Shown here: in pieces, positions 23,898 to 34,663 of the stretch
How the letters are laid out: each line of letters begins with the position of its first letter
Numbering within the stretch: position 1 is the first letter of the stretch
Source: Elmis aenea
Lineage: Eukaryota; Arthropoda; Insecta; Coleoptera; Elmidae
Assembly (NCBI GenBank): GCA_947652605.1
Contig: OX393577.1
Span: forward strand, 66,736,108 to 66,800,107
Direction: 5' to 3'
DNA length: 64,000 bases
The notes under the pieces: model-generated
The model's input: the letters and a program-made list of their open reading frames with translations, nothing else
The model's database searches: none
What the model was told of the DNA's origin: nothing
Program-made: the position numbers and the translations under genes

Positions 23898-25436
23898 AGA
23901 ATGTATGTGAATTTTATGTTTATATTTATACCTATCTACAAAAAAGGGGATGTAAGTGACATAGGAAACTATAGGCCCATAGCCATACTCACAAACATCA
24001 GTAAGATATTTGAAAAAATAATCTACAACAGAATTGAAAATTACTTAGAACATTATGGCATAATAAACAACGCTCAAAATGGTTTCAGAAAAGGCAAGAC
24101 AACTACCCGCGCTATTTACATGGCAATCCGAAATGTTCTTCAATCCCTCAACAAAGACAAACACACCATGGTCATGTGTGTTGATCTCTCAAAAGCTTTT
24201 GATAGTGTTAACCACGAGATACTGCTAACGAAATTAGAACACTATGGTATACGAGGGACCGCCCATAATCTTATAACATCTTATCTTTCGGAAAGAAACC
24301 AATACGTTGCCGGAAAAGACTCGTCAGGTAGATTTCTAAAATCCAACAAAAAGAAAATCAAAAAAGGAGTCCCGCAAGGATCAATCTTAGGCCCCCTCCT
24401 ATACATACTGTACACAAATGATCTTCCAGATTTTGTCAAAACTTCCCTTATACAATTTGCCGATGACACATCTGCCATTATTAGTGACTCAGATTCCAAA
24501 AACTCTGAACAAAAACTCTTTGACTGTTTAGGCCAACTCCAACATTGGTTTACGTTAAATAACCTAACCTTAAACGTCAATAAAACGCAAGTTATAAAAT
24601 TTTCACAAAGTAAAATAAACTCCGACTTAAAATTTCAAAATAATTCCACAAGTATAAATGTTGTTAATAAAATATCTTTTCTTGGTTTATGTATTGACTC
24701 TAGACTGGACTGGTCATACCACATCGAACGCCTGTCACAAAGCCTGTCACGGTACCCTTTTGCACTAAAAAACCTAAAAAAATTGGTCAATGCAAACGCG
24801 GCCAAAACTGCATATCATGCATATGTCGAATCTAGGTTACGCTATGCTGTAATTTTTTGGGGTAACGCTAGTGACTCAGAACGCCTCTTCATTATACAAA
24901 AGCGATGTATAAGAAATATATTTGGCCTGAACTACCGAGATCACTGTAAAGAAACTTTTCGTGACAACGAAATATTAACCTTTTATGGTGTATTTATTCT
25001 CGAAGCCATCCTGTTCGTAAAAAATAATGTAGATCTGTTCGAAGAGAATATAAGAAATCATGCAGCCAATACGCGACATAAAAAAAGCCTAAAACCCGAT
25101 TGTTTCAAATATACCTATCTTCAAAAAAATGTTACCTCCACAATTATTGCTATATATAATAAATTTAACACATCACCTGAGAGTATAATAAATCTTCCCA
25201 CCCGCGAATTGAAGAAGAAATTAAGAAAAGTTCTGATTTCCAAAGCTTACTATGGAGTAAGCGAATATTTAAATGATGCTGACTTTATAAAATGTTATAT
25301 TTAAATATCATTTTTCTGTGTTTTTATTAACTATGTATATTATTTGTAATGTACGTAAATTATTATTGTGACAAGTTCTACACCTTTTTTGGGATATTCA
25401 GAACAAATAAAGATTATTATTATTATTATTATTACT
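23898..25436 (+). mobile_element. 5'-truncated LINE with intact RT domain
   Basis: A 467-codon uninterrupted frame (23901-25304) encodes the reverse transcriptase and C-terminal region of a Jockey/CR1-like LINE. Visible motifs: IPIYKKGDVSDIGNYRPIAI (about residues 10-29), NGFRKGKTTTRA (60-71), CVDLSKAFDSVNH with catalytic Asp95, GVPQGSILGPLLYILYTNDL (156-175), and FADD at 186-189. The endonuclease domain and start of RT are absent, so the ATG is fortuitous. A 3' UTR follows, ending in an (ATT)n tail at 25416-25436. TTACTTTTTT before the left end resembles TTACTACTTTTTTT after the tail, possibly an imperfect target duplication. The lack of stops suggests a young insertion, but it is not autonomous. 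Confidence 0.92.
25416..25436 (+). repeat. (ATT)n LINE tail
   Basis: A short trinucleotide run directly after AATAAAG, at the 3' terminus of the LINE. Confidence 0.85.
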
Positions 25437-25756
25437 ACTTTTTTTGTAATTTTGGTAAATATATTATGTATGTGTTCCTTTACCTAAATGGAAACTATTA
25501 GTGAAAGTTTTTATCCTTATTAAAAATAATTTCGTGGAGGTGGGGGCGATCTGATTTTTAAAAAAAGGTTTTGCTGTAAAACTGTAATTTTGGATGATGG
25601 CAAAGTACTCTACATTATCTAACTTTGCATTATAACAAAATTTAAAAAAAACACCTGCGGCACATGTTATCTCCCCGTCCACTTTTTTGTGTCGATCTCT
25701 GCTTGCTTTAGGAAAAATCAAAGTTAGCAACCCTTATTTAGAGAGGCAGCAAATTC

Positions 25757-25796
25757 AGGGTACGCCCGGGCGGCACAAACTCTAGCTACACCACTG
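25757..25796 (-). mobile_element. Possible hAT-type terminal repeat
   Basis: On the minus strand it reads CAGTGGTGTAGCTAGAG followed by GTGCCGCCCGGGCG, resembling the CAGTGGCGTAGC ends common in animal hAT-like elements. The partner end was not identified. Confidence 0.4.
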
Positions 25797-25864
25797 CCAC
25801 TAAAAATTCAAATTATTTTAAAGAAAGTATTTAAACCTTCAAAAGTAGACATTAAAGACATACT

Positions 25865-26400
25865 GAGTCTTTAATGGAATTTCCTTATTCGCCAAAGTAC
25901 CTGCCAATGAAACTGTTGACATATTAGAATATATCATGTCAGATAATCTTGCAAAATTTGCAGAGCTTTAACACAACATATTTTGTATATAAGAACAAAC
26001 TTTATGTGCAAATTACTCGCGCAGCAGGGGGATCAACTTAAAAGCCCTGTAGCTGCAAGTATATTTATAGAATGTTTCAAAAACAAAGCCTTATAAAATA
26101 ATTGGTATATACAAAAATTTTGCGCAGGATATGTCGTCATATGGCTTCATGGTTTATCCGAGTTGATGAATTCTGTATTATATAAATAACTTTCACTGAG
26201 ATTTAAAATTTACAGAGCAGGATAATACAAATTTTCTTTTTTTTAGACCGGCTTTTATGACGTAAAAGATAAAAACCAACAGGTATTTGCATGCACGTTC
26301 AAATCATACAGCATTAAAAGAACAACAGTTTATTTAACATACGTTATTGTCAGAGCCTGTAAAATATGTGTCAACAATTTTATAAAAAAAAGAATTGTAA
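25865..26400 (+). pseudogene. Decayed Penelope-like reverse transcriptase
   Basis: Translated in shifting plus frames it reads SLFAKVPANETVDILEYIM, TYFVYKNKLYVQIT, SPVAASIFIECFKNKAL, then NNWYIQKF and VVIWLHGLSELMN, and later TNRYLHARSNHTALKE. In order these are recognisable as the Penelope-type RT blocks (SLFTNVP, TYFVYKNKFYVQ-GxxMGSPLSP, the FME-FE-AL helix, the region around YVDD, and the downstream TNRYLHxxSNH block). The YVDD itself is not preserved. Many frameshifts and stops show it is very old. It belongs to a different family from the element at 51-54 kb. Confidence 0.7.
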
Positions 26401-27492
26401 TTTTAAGTTTTGGTCATACAACACACAAACATATTCACTCAAAGATATTGTTCGTCTTACCTCGAAAATATAATAATTACAATGCAAACAAAACTTAAAT
26501 AACACAACACAAAAAAAGCTACACAACTATCAAAACTGCATTAGTGTTAAAGATAAAATTCCTTATGAAGGTGAAGGAATTTTCAAATTAATTGTACTTG
26601 TGAAATTTGCACAAAAAAAGGCATTTTATAAACTTTGGCAAAGTAAAAATATTAAGTAAAGGATGAACTACAACGAAAGAATTAATAGGGGTGACTGGAC
26701 ATTTTTAAACACTTAAATTCCTGTATTAATAGAGAAAAATACGGCATAATAATGTATAAAGAAATTGAGAAGGTTGGAGTTGACAATTACACGTCAAATA
26801 AACAAATATTTTAATAGTCAATACGGCAAATCGGTTTAAATATTTGAATGAGATTTAAATAAATATTTGTCAGTGATACGTGGGATTACACAGATGGAAT
26901 TAAGCCACTCGCCATAAAAGCTTTTGACAAATTTGCAAACAAACGGTATTCAATTAAAGTAATTCGTTTTGATTATTGTGTGCGGTGATACGTAAAAATA
27001 TACGTTTTAAGGTGAATGTTCATTTTGGTTTATTTATTGCTGTTTTAGGCTTGGACTATAATTGTTTTGTTGGCGAATGAATATTGTATTTACTTTTTAC
27101 TTGATAAGAACTCAAATATTGGCGGTTTAAACCACTCAAGTCAACCAAGTGATACACTTGGTTGACAAAAATAAGTACACTTAAGATTATTTGTAGGAGT
27201 AATTGATTGCTTTTGGACTTAAATTTACGGTAAAATCATAATTATTTCTAGCAACAATGACCATTAGTGGCGCAACAATCGGGGGTGCAGCGCGTGCGGT
27301 GGACAAGGGACCGCGAGCCAAGGGGCCCATAGAATGCAAACAATAACTTGATTTTGAGTTATTGGAAGTCGCAACTTGTCAGCACCGGTAGGTCACAATC
27401 ACAAGGTTAATATTGTTATTATTAAGTTTTACTTCTTGCACAAATACATAGTCCCTGATATAATTTCTGGACAATTACCCTGGTTTGATTCG
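26401..27492. other. No recognisable feature
   Basis: AT-rich DNA with no supported gene or transposon end. Confidence 0.4.
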
Positions 27493-27767
27493 TTAACACG
27501 TTTACTGCCGAGCTTATTTTGCTGGTATTGAATCCAACGCCGGTGAGAGTTTGTCCATATTGGAATCATGCCCAATATGAATTACATCCAATAAGAATGT
27601 TTAGTTCAAAATTATTATGCGTGGTGCATTACTCACGCTGCCGGTCATCTATGACCACCACGGCGTAGGAGCGTACCAAAAGTAATTTTACATCTAAAAA
27701 TTATATAAGGTTAAAAAAAATAATTCACACGGTAAAACGGTTAATTTCACAGTAAATACATTAGAAT

Positions 27768-28598
27768 TTCAACCCCCACAAGCAGTGGTGGAGTTGTGGG
27801 GGTACAGTTAAATAAATTTTATAAAAAACTAGTACGGCCCTGTTCAACATCAAACTCGAAATTGTTTTTGGGTAGAACATTTTATTCTAAACAAAAAGTG
27901 TCTCTAGACTTTTCTTCGTATCTACCACCGTTTGGCGCGAAATTTATTTTATTATTCTCGCGAAAAATTTGCTCATAAGTTCTATCTAAAAATATTGCGA
28001 AAAGCTGAAAATGGCAAATTGCAGAATAAATGCTCATTAATCGTTAATTTAGCGGAAATTATTTTCTCATGATTAGCATGTTATTAAAAACTGCAAAAAT
28101 CGGTAATTACTTCTTTATTTCGAATATTAGCGATATTTTTAGATCGAATCTATGAGCAAATTTTTCGCGAGAATAGTAAAATAAATCGCGCCAAACGGTG
28201 GTAGATACAAAGAAAAATCGAAATACACTTTTTGTTTAAAATAAAATGTTACACCGAAAAACAATTTCAAGTTTGATTTTGAACAGGGCCGTACTAGTTT
28301 TTTATAAAATTTATTGAAACTGAACCCCCACAACTCTGCCACTGGTTGCTTGTGGGGCTTGATATTCCCACCGAATGTGGTAACATGTAAGGTGGTGCTG
28401 TATACCAAATTTGGTTTAAATATATCTACTGGTTGAGAAACGGTTAAACATTAGGTATCGTTATTTTTTCGAAAATTTCAACACCCTGTATTTTTAAAAA
28501 GGAGGCGTTTATGAACCCATGTTGATATGGAATATTCGTTTTAAAATAAGTTTTTGTATCGACTGTAAAAAGTCCTACAAAAAAAGTGGACTATCCTG
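27768..28598. mobile_element. Foldback CAGGGTG-type element nested in piggyBac 1
   Basis: Two inverted arms (27768-27977 and 28140-28405) share ATTTTATAAAAAACTAGTAC and CGCCAAACGGTGGTAGATAC-type blocks around a loop of about 160 bp. The right arm runs on past an internal AACACCCTGTA (28480-28490) to an outer end at 28598 (CTATCCTG before TA). The left arm is truncated. The single arm at 41977-42366 is the same family. Confidence 0.75.
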
Positions 28599-28881
28599 TA
28601 GCGTACAAACGCAGGCAAAGCTGCCGTCGATTTATCTGATCAAATGTCTGCATATTGCAACCCACTGAGAAAAACTAAAATGGTACAGAATACTTGCACT
28701 TGAGCTTTTACTTAACACTGTATAAAAATAAGGAGTAACACGTAATAAATCTATTACAATTGTTGAATTTAGAAAAAAATGAATTACGCGTGTGACTCAG
28801 TGTCAAAATGAACCTCCTCGCCGGTTTCCTCCGTAGTTTTAAGGCCAAGACTGCGTCACGAAGGAGGGAGAAGCGTGTAAA

Positions 28882-29049
28882 GTCAGAAAATATTGCAAAA
28901 ATTGTTACAAACATAATTTCAAAATACATGGTAGAACGGTAGCAAAAAATAGAACCAAAAAAGTGACAACATTTTGTGCCGATTGTGATGGCAAACCACA
29001 CTTTTGTCTACCGTGTTTTAACAAATTACATCGCTTTATTTCTATTTGA
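28882..29049 (+). pseudogene. piggyBac transposase C-terminal cysteine-rich domain remnant
   Basis: The frame reads RKYCKNCYKHNFKIHGR, then KKVTTFCADCDGKPHFC and LPCFNKLHRF before a stop at 29047-29049. The CxxC...CxxC...C..CF..xH arrangement matches the C-terminal cysteine-rich domain of piggyBac transposases, which binds the subterminal repeats. The DDD catalytic core is missing: upstream sequence carries stops and then the nested foldback element. Confidence 0.78.
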
Positions 29050-29273
29050 TTTGTAATACTAAAAGTAAAAATTTTGACATGTTCGTAGCTGCACCTATTG
29101 TTTTTAACCCCTATTTTCATATTAATTACATTTACAAAATCATAAACGCTATTATTTGCGTACTTTACGCATTTTTATTGAAGTCGGTTGCGCCGGTCAT
29201 CTATGACCACCACGGCGCTACTGGAAGTTACAGTGCCGGTCATGTATGACTACCACGGCGGTAAACGTGTTAA

Positions 29274-29604
29274 GGACGTTGATGGTGTCATAACCAACGT
29301 ACGTAACGAAACATCCCAAGGTAGTGATTGTTAGGAAATGTATAAACAAGTTTCAAAAGTGCCATTATAAACTTTGACGCAATTTAAGCAAAAAGGACTA
29401 GAGAAAAAGTTGTAAGGCTTTATTAAAATTTACGAAGTTCATTTCTTAACTCTTTTTATGTGAAGTTGCGTAAGGAATCCCTACAAAAATATTTGTCGAA
29501 CTTGTTTTATTAAATAAATAAAGAGGAGAAAACGTGACAACAATCACTTTATATTATGTTACATAAATATGATCTCGGTTGGAATAAACAAGACCCTAGC
29601 CATT
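29274..29604. other. No recognisable feature
   Basis: Short AT-rich stretch between the piggyBac element and a LINE fragment. Confidence 0.4.
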
Positions 29605-29810
29605 AAGAAAACCATATTTTAAGCCGAGGTGTACGTTTTGCACATGTGCAGAAACACTACTAGAAAGAGATTTTAATAATAAAAGAATCTTCATAGTGTC
29701 CGACAGCCGAGCAGCTCTTGGCTCGTCGGAAGTAAACTCAGGACTTGTTCTGAACTGCATCTGGGCACAACGTGCTAGGAAGCAGGAATAATGTTAAGCT
29801 GGTACGAGTC
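29605..29810 (+). mobile_element. LINE RNase H fragment
   Basis: AAGCCGAGGTGTACG-type sequence encoding an AEVY...LLERDFNNKRIFIVSDS-like RNase H segment, followed by SSEVNSGLVLNC. It matches the copy at 56160-56345 closely and stops abruptly near 29810. It is a dead fragment. Confidence 0.75.
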
Positions 29811-31006
29811 CTGTCTTTTTTACATGGCTAGGTAGTTTAGTAAACAATTTGCCCCCGTATAACGTCACTGCTACTTATTATACCATTCCGTTTTCGATTC
29901 GAAATAAAATAGGCAATAAATTTACACATGTTGATGGTTTTAGTGTAATTTAATGTTTTTATTACAAGTATAGACGACATTCGTACAAAAATAAGACAGG
30001 GAATGTTAAGAATTATGAGAATAAGGCACCAGTATAAAAGCGCAAAACGAAATGGCTACATGAAAAAGCTTTCCCAAGCTATGTTAAACATTTATCATAC
30101 GACAAAGCTGTACGAAATATGAGCTTTTATCATAGACTTACAGCGTAAGGAAGCAAAATTATGCTGTTTTATTTGGCTTTCGCTGTGGCATCTTAAAAAG
30201 CCAAGACACAGTAAGTTAATTACTATGTTTACATAAGAAATAAAAGTTTAAAAAATATGAGATTAACTATTTCACTTTTTACTTGTGTAGTAGAAGTGTG
30301 AAATACTCTTTTTAAATAAGCCAATGTACCACTACCATTCCATAAAAAAAATTACTTTCTGTCAAAAAACTCGATTGTGCAACCTTCAAAACCGATTAAA
30401 GTAACCTAAATGTCAATTTAGGTTGACGCAACAAAATTTAATTTGTGCAGGTCATAGCAGCATAGCACACTAAATAAAAAATTACAATAGTCATGCATAT
30501 CTGTCTTACTAAGCACATCGTTGCTAATTTAACCATTCACCTATTTCTAAGAGTTTCCAATGCCCTCATGTTTAACAGGTTAAAACATACACCATGTATA
30601 TGACATTATCAGTCGGTAAACATTTATAACAAAAAAGCTTTATAAGGTTTAGATACAATATTTTAAGGTCACATAAAAGGTATAACTAACTGTAAAACAT
30701 TTAAGTGATGTTTTTGGCAAAAATCAGTGAATGCAGGTTATTATTCATTTATTTAATTTAAGACAAACTTTTCTTAATAATCAATTAACGATGTTAACAT
30801 AATTAAAATAAAAGTATGTACTTACAAATAATATTCGTTGATATAGAAACAATCATCTTAAAAATTTTCATAATGTTTTTAGAGTACTAATAATATTTTA
30901 TTGTATTAATTAGTATGTAGAACTTTAGTATAAATTAATAATAAAAAAATTGGAACATTAGTCGTAATTGAAATACGATAAGACATTTTTTTAAACAACA
31001 AATTCG
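29811..31006. other. No recognisable gene (3' flank of the SINA-like gene)
   Basis: AT-rich. The part nearest 31006 is probably the 3' UTR and flank of the minus-strand SINA-like gene; no clear polyadenylation site was assigned. Confidence 0.4.
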
Positions 31007-32533
31007 TTACTCTTTTTTAAAATTACCTGTAATATTGATAGAGTGTGGCACCGATGATCTAAAAATGCACATAAAATAACACATACATGATGATGTGCCA
31101 TTAACAGCATCACTTAGTTTAAAGGTATTATTTTTAGTTATTTGTAAAGCACTATTAAGAATATTAACGTAGAAATGGAACCATTTAGAAAAATCTTGAA
31201 ACCCGTTATAATAAAAGTACAATCCAAAATCGGTTGCCGTACTATCTATTTTTAATAAGATTACTTCGTTATTAATTTGAAAAAACACATTTTGATCACC
31301 ACACATAAGAGACTTTAAAATTGCAAATTTAGAGTCTAACAATTCAAATTTGTGGTCTCTTATCAAGTGCAGCTTATAATTTTCAAATGTATTGGTATAT
31401 TTACAATCTTCATAAAACACACATTTATAAATCCTCCTGATGCACATCATTTCATGAATTCTTATATCGTTATTTTTAAAATCCTGATGATTACACTGCT
31501 TCCATCTACATTTATAAACACATGACTCTGAAATTAGTTCCAATTCACTATTACGGGATAGTTTTAAATCATCTTTATCGCACGTCTTACAATAATCATT
31601 CTTATAAGTTGAACACTCCTCACATGTAATATGTCCTTCAGCACACTGATATATGGGTGGAACCATAAATATACGACAATGGGGACATTGGTTACGTTTC
31701 AAATTGTTGCTGTTAGTATTTGCATTATTACTGGCGTCGTTGGAACCATCATCATTATTAATAATCTCTTTTACGATATTTAAAGGCACTTTAATGTCCA
31801 CAAGACACATAATTTGGTTGGGATTGTTTAAAAGTGAAAGCAACGAATTAATATCTACCGAATAAGAACTTTCTATGTGCATCGAAGTAAGGCCCAAATC
31901 GTTAAGGGTAGAAGCTTCCTTGACTTCAATTTTAAAATTTTTGTCTGTCCCCTCAAATGTAATTTTATGGTTAGTATCTTTCGCTTTTTTCGTTGGTCCC
32001 ACGTACAATACACCAAACCAAGTTTTTCCTTCCTCAACCAAGCACTTGAACTGAATAATAAATATCAAGTGGTGCACAATATACAAGAAATAGTTTTCGA
32101 TGTTTTCCTTGACGTTTATTTCGAATGTTGGTTCCTGCAAGACAAGTGCCTCGTGTTCCTGCTGGTAATGTTCGACCATCTGCTTTGCAGTTCCAGACCA
32201 TTCGCACTTGCGTTTTGGATCAGCGGGACATTGGTATGTTCTAAACTGACACTCATTTTCGTGTTCGGCGCTGTTGTTAAACTCGACGTTTTCTGGACAT
32301 CCTTCCTGGCGATAGCTGCATGGAAATAAGGACAATTTGGCGAGTTCTTCGTACGCTTCATTGCGCACAGGTTCTGGAGCACGGACGTCCGATTCAGAGT
32401 CTTCTACAGCCACACACCGACCACAAACATTACGCCCTTCTGCTGTTATCCTAACAGGAGTCACTGATAAGTAAGATTTACAATCAAAGCAAACTAATTT
32501 TGGTAAAACGGAATCTGGGATTATGCAACTCAT
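31007..32533 (-). CDS. Two-module SINA/SIAH-like zinc-finger protein, single exon
   Basis: An intact 508-residue frame with no intron, starting at an ATG with A at -3. SIAH proteins are E3 ubiquitin ligases: RING, SIAH-type double zinc finger, then a substrate-binding beta domain. Here the plan appears twice. Module 1 (about 1-255) has a reduced RING with only C15/C18 and C37/C40, a SIAH finger (C72, C79, H91, C95, C102, C110, H122, H127) and a beta-domain-like region. An Asn/Asp-rich linker (about 258-280) leads to module 2, with a complete RING pattern (C283, C286, C297, H301, C304, C307, C315, C318), a SIAH finger (C342, C347, H360, C364, C371, C377, H389, H394) and a second beta-like region. 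Module 2 could be an active ligase; module 1's RING probably is not. The intronless form suggests a retrogene or lineage-specific expansion. Confidence 0.9.
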   Translation of the reverse strand: MSCIIPDSVLPKLVCFDCKSYLSVTPVRITAEGRNVCGRCVAVEDSESDVRAPEPVRNEAYEELAKLSLFPCSYRQEGCPENVEFNNSAEHENECQFRTYQCPADPKRKCEWSGTAKQMVEHYQQEHEALVLQEPTFEINVKENIENYFLYIVHHLIFIIQFKCLVEEGKTWFGVLYVGPTKKAKDTNHKITFEGTDKNFKIEVKEASTLNDLGLTSMHIESSYSVDINSLLSLLNNPNQIMCLVDIKVPLNIVKEIINNDDGSNDASNNANTNSNNLKRNQCPHCRIFMVPPIYQCAEGHITCEECSTYKNDYCKTCDKDDLKLSRNSELELISESCVYKCRWKQCNHQDFKNNDIRIHEMMCIRRIYKCVFYEDCKYTNTFENYKLHLIRDHKFELLDSKFAILKSLMCGDQNVFFQINNEVILLKIDSTATDFGLYFYYNGFQDFSKWFHFYVNILNSALQITKNNTFKLSDAVNGTSSCMCYFMCIFRSSVPHSINITGNFKKE

Positions 32534-32785
32534 CTTTTATCCTGTAAACGTACTTAACGTAACGAATCTACAGGAGCTACGAATAGAAACTGATTTATCT
32601 ATTGTGTAGAGTGTAGAGTTACTTAAACTTTTACCTTATCTTGTATAAATTTCAGATAGTATTTATCACATGTCAATACGATTGTAAAAAGCCCTAGATA
32701 CTAAGTTTATTTTTTACTAGGCAATTTTTGATCGAAGCCGACAATAATTAATTAAACTCTGTCACTCAATTGCAGTTGTCTACTG
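32534..32785 (-). promoter_or_regulatory. 5' flank of the SINA-like gene
   Basis: The sequence upstream (minus strand) of the ATG at 32533. A TTTATACAAG at about 32645-32636 could be a TATA element about 105-110 bp upstream. No transposon was recognised between it and the start codon. This is inference from position only. Confidence 0.25.
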
Positions 32786-32890
32786 CAGCGATTCGTAACC
32801 TGCGGTACGCGAATCCTCAGGGTCCATTTTAATATCTAAGGGGGTACGCAAAAATAAAGTTGTTTAATTTTTTTCTATAAATTAATTTTG
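32786..32890 (+). mobile_element. hAT-type solo left end
   Basis: CAGCGATTCGTAACCTGCGG followed by TACGCGAATCC resembles hAT ends of the CAG-GTTC-AACCTG-GG type. The opposite-facing related end at 40650-40727 is too far away and too different to be its partner. Confidence 0.5.
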
Positions 32891-32937
32891 AGTTAGCCTT
32901 GATAAACTAAGTACCGGTAAGTTAAGTACCATGTTTA

Positions 32938-33020
32938 TGTACAGTAATCGTTTTAAGTAGAATATCATCATGCCATGCTGTTTTTCGATTTTCATTGGAT
33001 GTATCGCTTTATCAAACTCG
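32938..33020 (-). mobile_element. Short LINE fragment, family 2
   Basis: The minus frame reads QLFSEFDKAIHPMKIEKQHG, aligning with TKDELDRAIHKMKIGKATSH of the copy at 17.9-18.0 kb. It is very short and dead. Confidence 0.55.
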
Positions 33021-33770
33021 GAAAATAATTGAAATAGTACTTTCGTTTAGCATTTTTATATCTTGAAAATGGGATCCCTAAGACTTGCACGACGGAAGGA
33101 ACAACTTGGCGTTTTAATATTTGATAAATTATTGAAGTTATCTGTTGACCAAATAAAGTTAATGACGAAAATGTTGTAAAGAAGTTTAAAGAAAACCAGT
33201 ATCCAATTATTTGGTTTTTACCTAAACAACCGAAATAGTTTTAACGAAGTGCCCTCAAGTTCTAAAATATAATATAACCGATAGAAAGGCCATAAAACGT
33301 TTACGTATTTGGAAAATGACGTTGCTTTTGATTTTAAATTGGAAAAGTGAATCGTAACTCGTATCTCATGTTTTGACGTTTGCCTGAAATTGGTTCTGAA
33401 ATTGTGAATAACATTCTTTAGAAAACATGACTCGTTTCTCTTAGTTTAGTCTACATGCCGGCAATATTTGTATTATTATTTGCCAATCTGAGAGCGAAGG
33501 AGGCGTTCGACCGACTCCATCTGTTTTTTTTTTCTGTAAAGACACCCACGATGCGTCGAATTAATCACGATCACTTTTGCCAACATATACGAGGGGCAAT
33601 CTAAATTATTGAAAATAAACAAAACCTATTAGGTACAAAACAAAACACAAACCTCTATAGTTCTTCACCTGTTATTTAAGGTTTAATGGTTAGAATCTGG
33701 TTTATCAATTTTTTAAAGTACCTAATGGGAGTTTCTCTAATTTTACAAATAAATTAAAAAATTAAACCAA
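33021..33770. other. No recognisable feature
   Basis: AT-rich filler; no supported gene or repeat boundary. Confidence 0.4.
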
Positions 33771-34166
33771 AAAAATGGGAGCATGAAGAAAAAATAATGG
33801 AAAGATGGACACCATACTTTAAAGAGCTAGCGGAGACATGAAATAAACGAAAGATGCGAAGTAATAAATGTCAGAAGCGACAGAGGATATCAGGAGATAA
33901 CAAAGATTACAATGGAAGGATTAGAAAAATCAATAGTAAAATTACAGATCGGAAAAGACGCATATAAAGATGGCTATACACCGGAAATGATTAAACACAC
34001 CGAGAAAAACCTGGCAAGACGAAGTTAAAAAAGCAGCAACGGATAGAAAAATCAAATGGAAAGACATAAAAAAGCTAGCACAAGACAGAAAAACATGTAA
34101 AAAAAAGTCAGCACACCACAACTTAACTGTCCTACACCTAACAGTAGAAGGACTCATGACTAAATA
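33771..34166 (+). mobile_element. RTE-like LINE remnant, family 1 (internally deleted)
   Basis: The first half (33780-33998) encodes the linker before the RT (ERWTPYFKELAET, then MEGLEKSIVKLQIGKDAYKD and PEMIK). At about 33998-34001 it joins directly to the last 165 bp of the element (PRKTWQDEVKKAATDR-type sequence) and the shared 3' end. The entire RT catalytic region is deleted. The 3' end matches the copy at 2.8-3.6 kb. Confidence 0.85.
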
Positions 34167-34661
34167 AATAATTAAACCAATTTTCTTATTTTGTTCCATG
34201 AAGTTTTTACAAAGTTTTACATTTTTAGACGATGCCCTGACCACAGCTAAATCGAGGCTGTCAAATTTTGGTGGACAGTAATGTTAATCAATTAATTAAC
34301 TTGTTCATGACGCAAATAATTACACAAAATCCCCACTGAACATTTCAAAAAGGGCTTACAAATCTGACTACTAAAGGAAGCGTACTTTAAAATTAATAAA
34401 GCTCAGTTTTAGAGGCAATCAAATCTTTTGAGATTCAAAATCCCTTGATTAAATTTGTTATCCAAATAATCGTCTTAGCCTAAAGAACTGTGAGAAGTCA
34501 ATCAATAAATCAGCTATTTAAATTGCTTCGTCTCTTGGATTTTCCGCCCCACTTAAACGCGTATTTTTACACATTTTAAACAACTGTTAAGCTGTCTTAG
34601 CCCGTCCAGCTTTATATTTCGTAAACGATTTTAAGGGCGTTGAATACTCTTCAAAGGTGTA
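34167..34661. other. No recognisable feature
   Basis: AT-rich filler between a LINE and a CAGGGTG-type element. Confidence 0.4.
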
Positions 34662-34663
34662 TA

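Larger units (their letters stand above)
27497..29269. mobile_element. piggyBac-type element 1 (1773 bp, TTAA-flanked)
   Basis: Flanked by TTAA on both sides (27493-27496, 29270-29273). The left end is CACGTTTACTGCCG and the right end, reverse-complemented, is CACGTTTACCGCCG. A subterminal motif, GCCGGTCATCTATGACCACC, occurs once near the left end (27640) and twice near the right end (29192, 29234, the latter varied). TTAA targets, short inverted ends and subterminal repeats are hallmarks of piggyBac. A C-terminal transposase remnant lies at 28882-29049, and a CAGGGTG-type element is nested inside (27768-28598). Confidence 0.9.

Noticed and set aside
25464..25730. An 88-codon minus frame whose LG|GTAAAG end could splice in phase to the Ig exon at 22690
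   Set aside because: The phase fits, but it lacks the Cys and other residues expected for the first half of an Ig domain; treated as chance.
27640..29260. GGTCATCTATGACC palindromes as possible ecdysone or nuclear receptor sites
   Set aside because: Half-site spacing is four bases rather than the one of ecdysone elements, and the motif positions are explained by piggyBac subterminal repeats.
31653..32382. Plus-strand frames of 70 and 150 codons and a shorter minus frame overlapping the SINA-like gene
   Set aside because: They are shadows of the 508-codon gene and have no recognisable domain.
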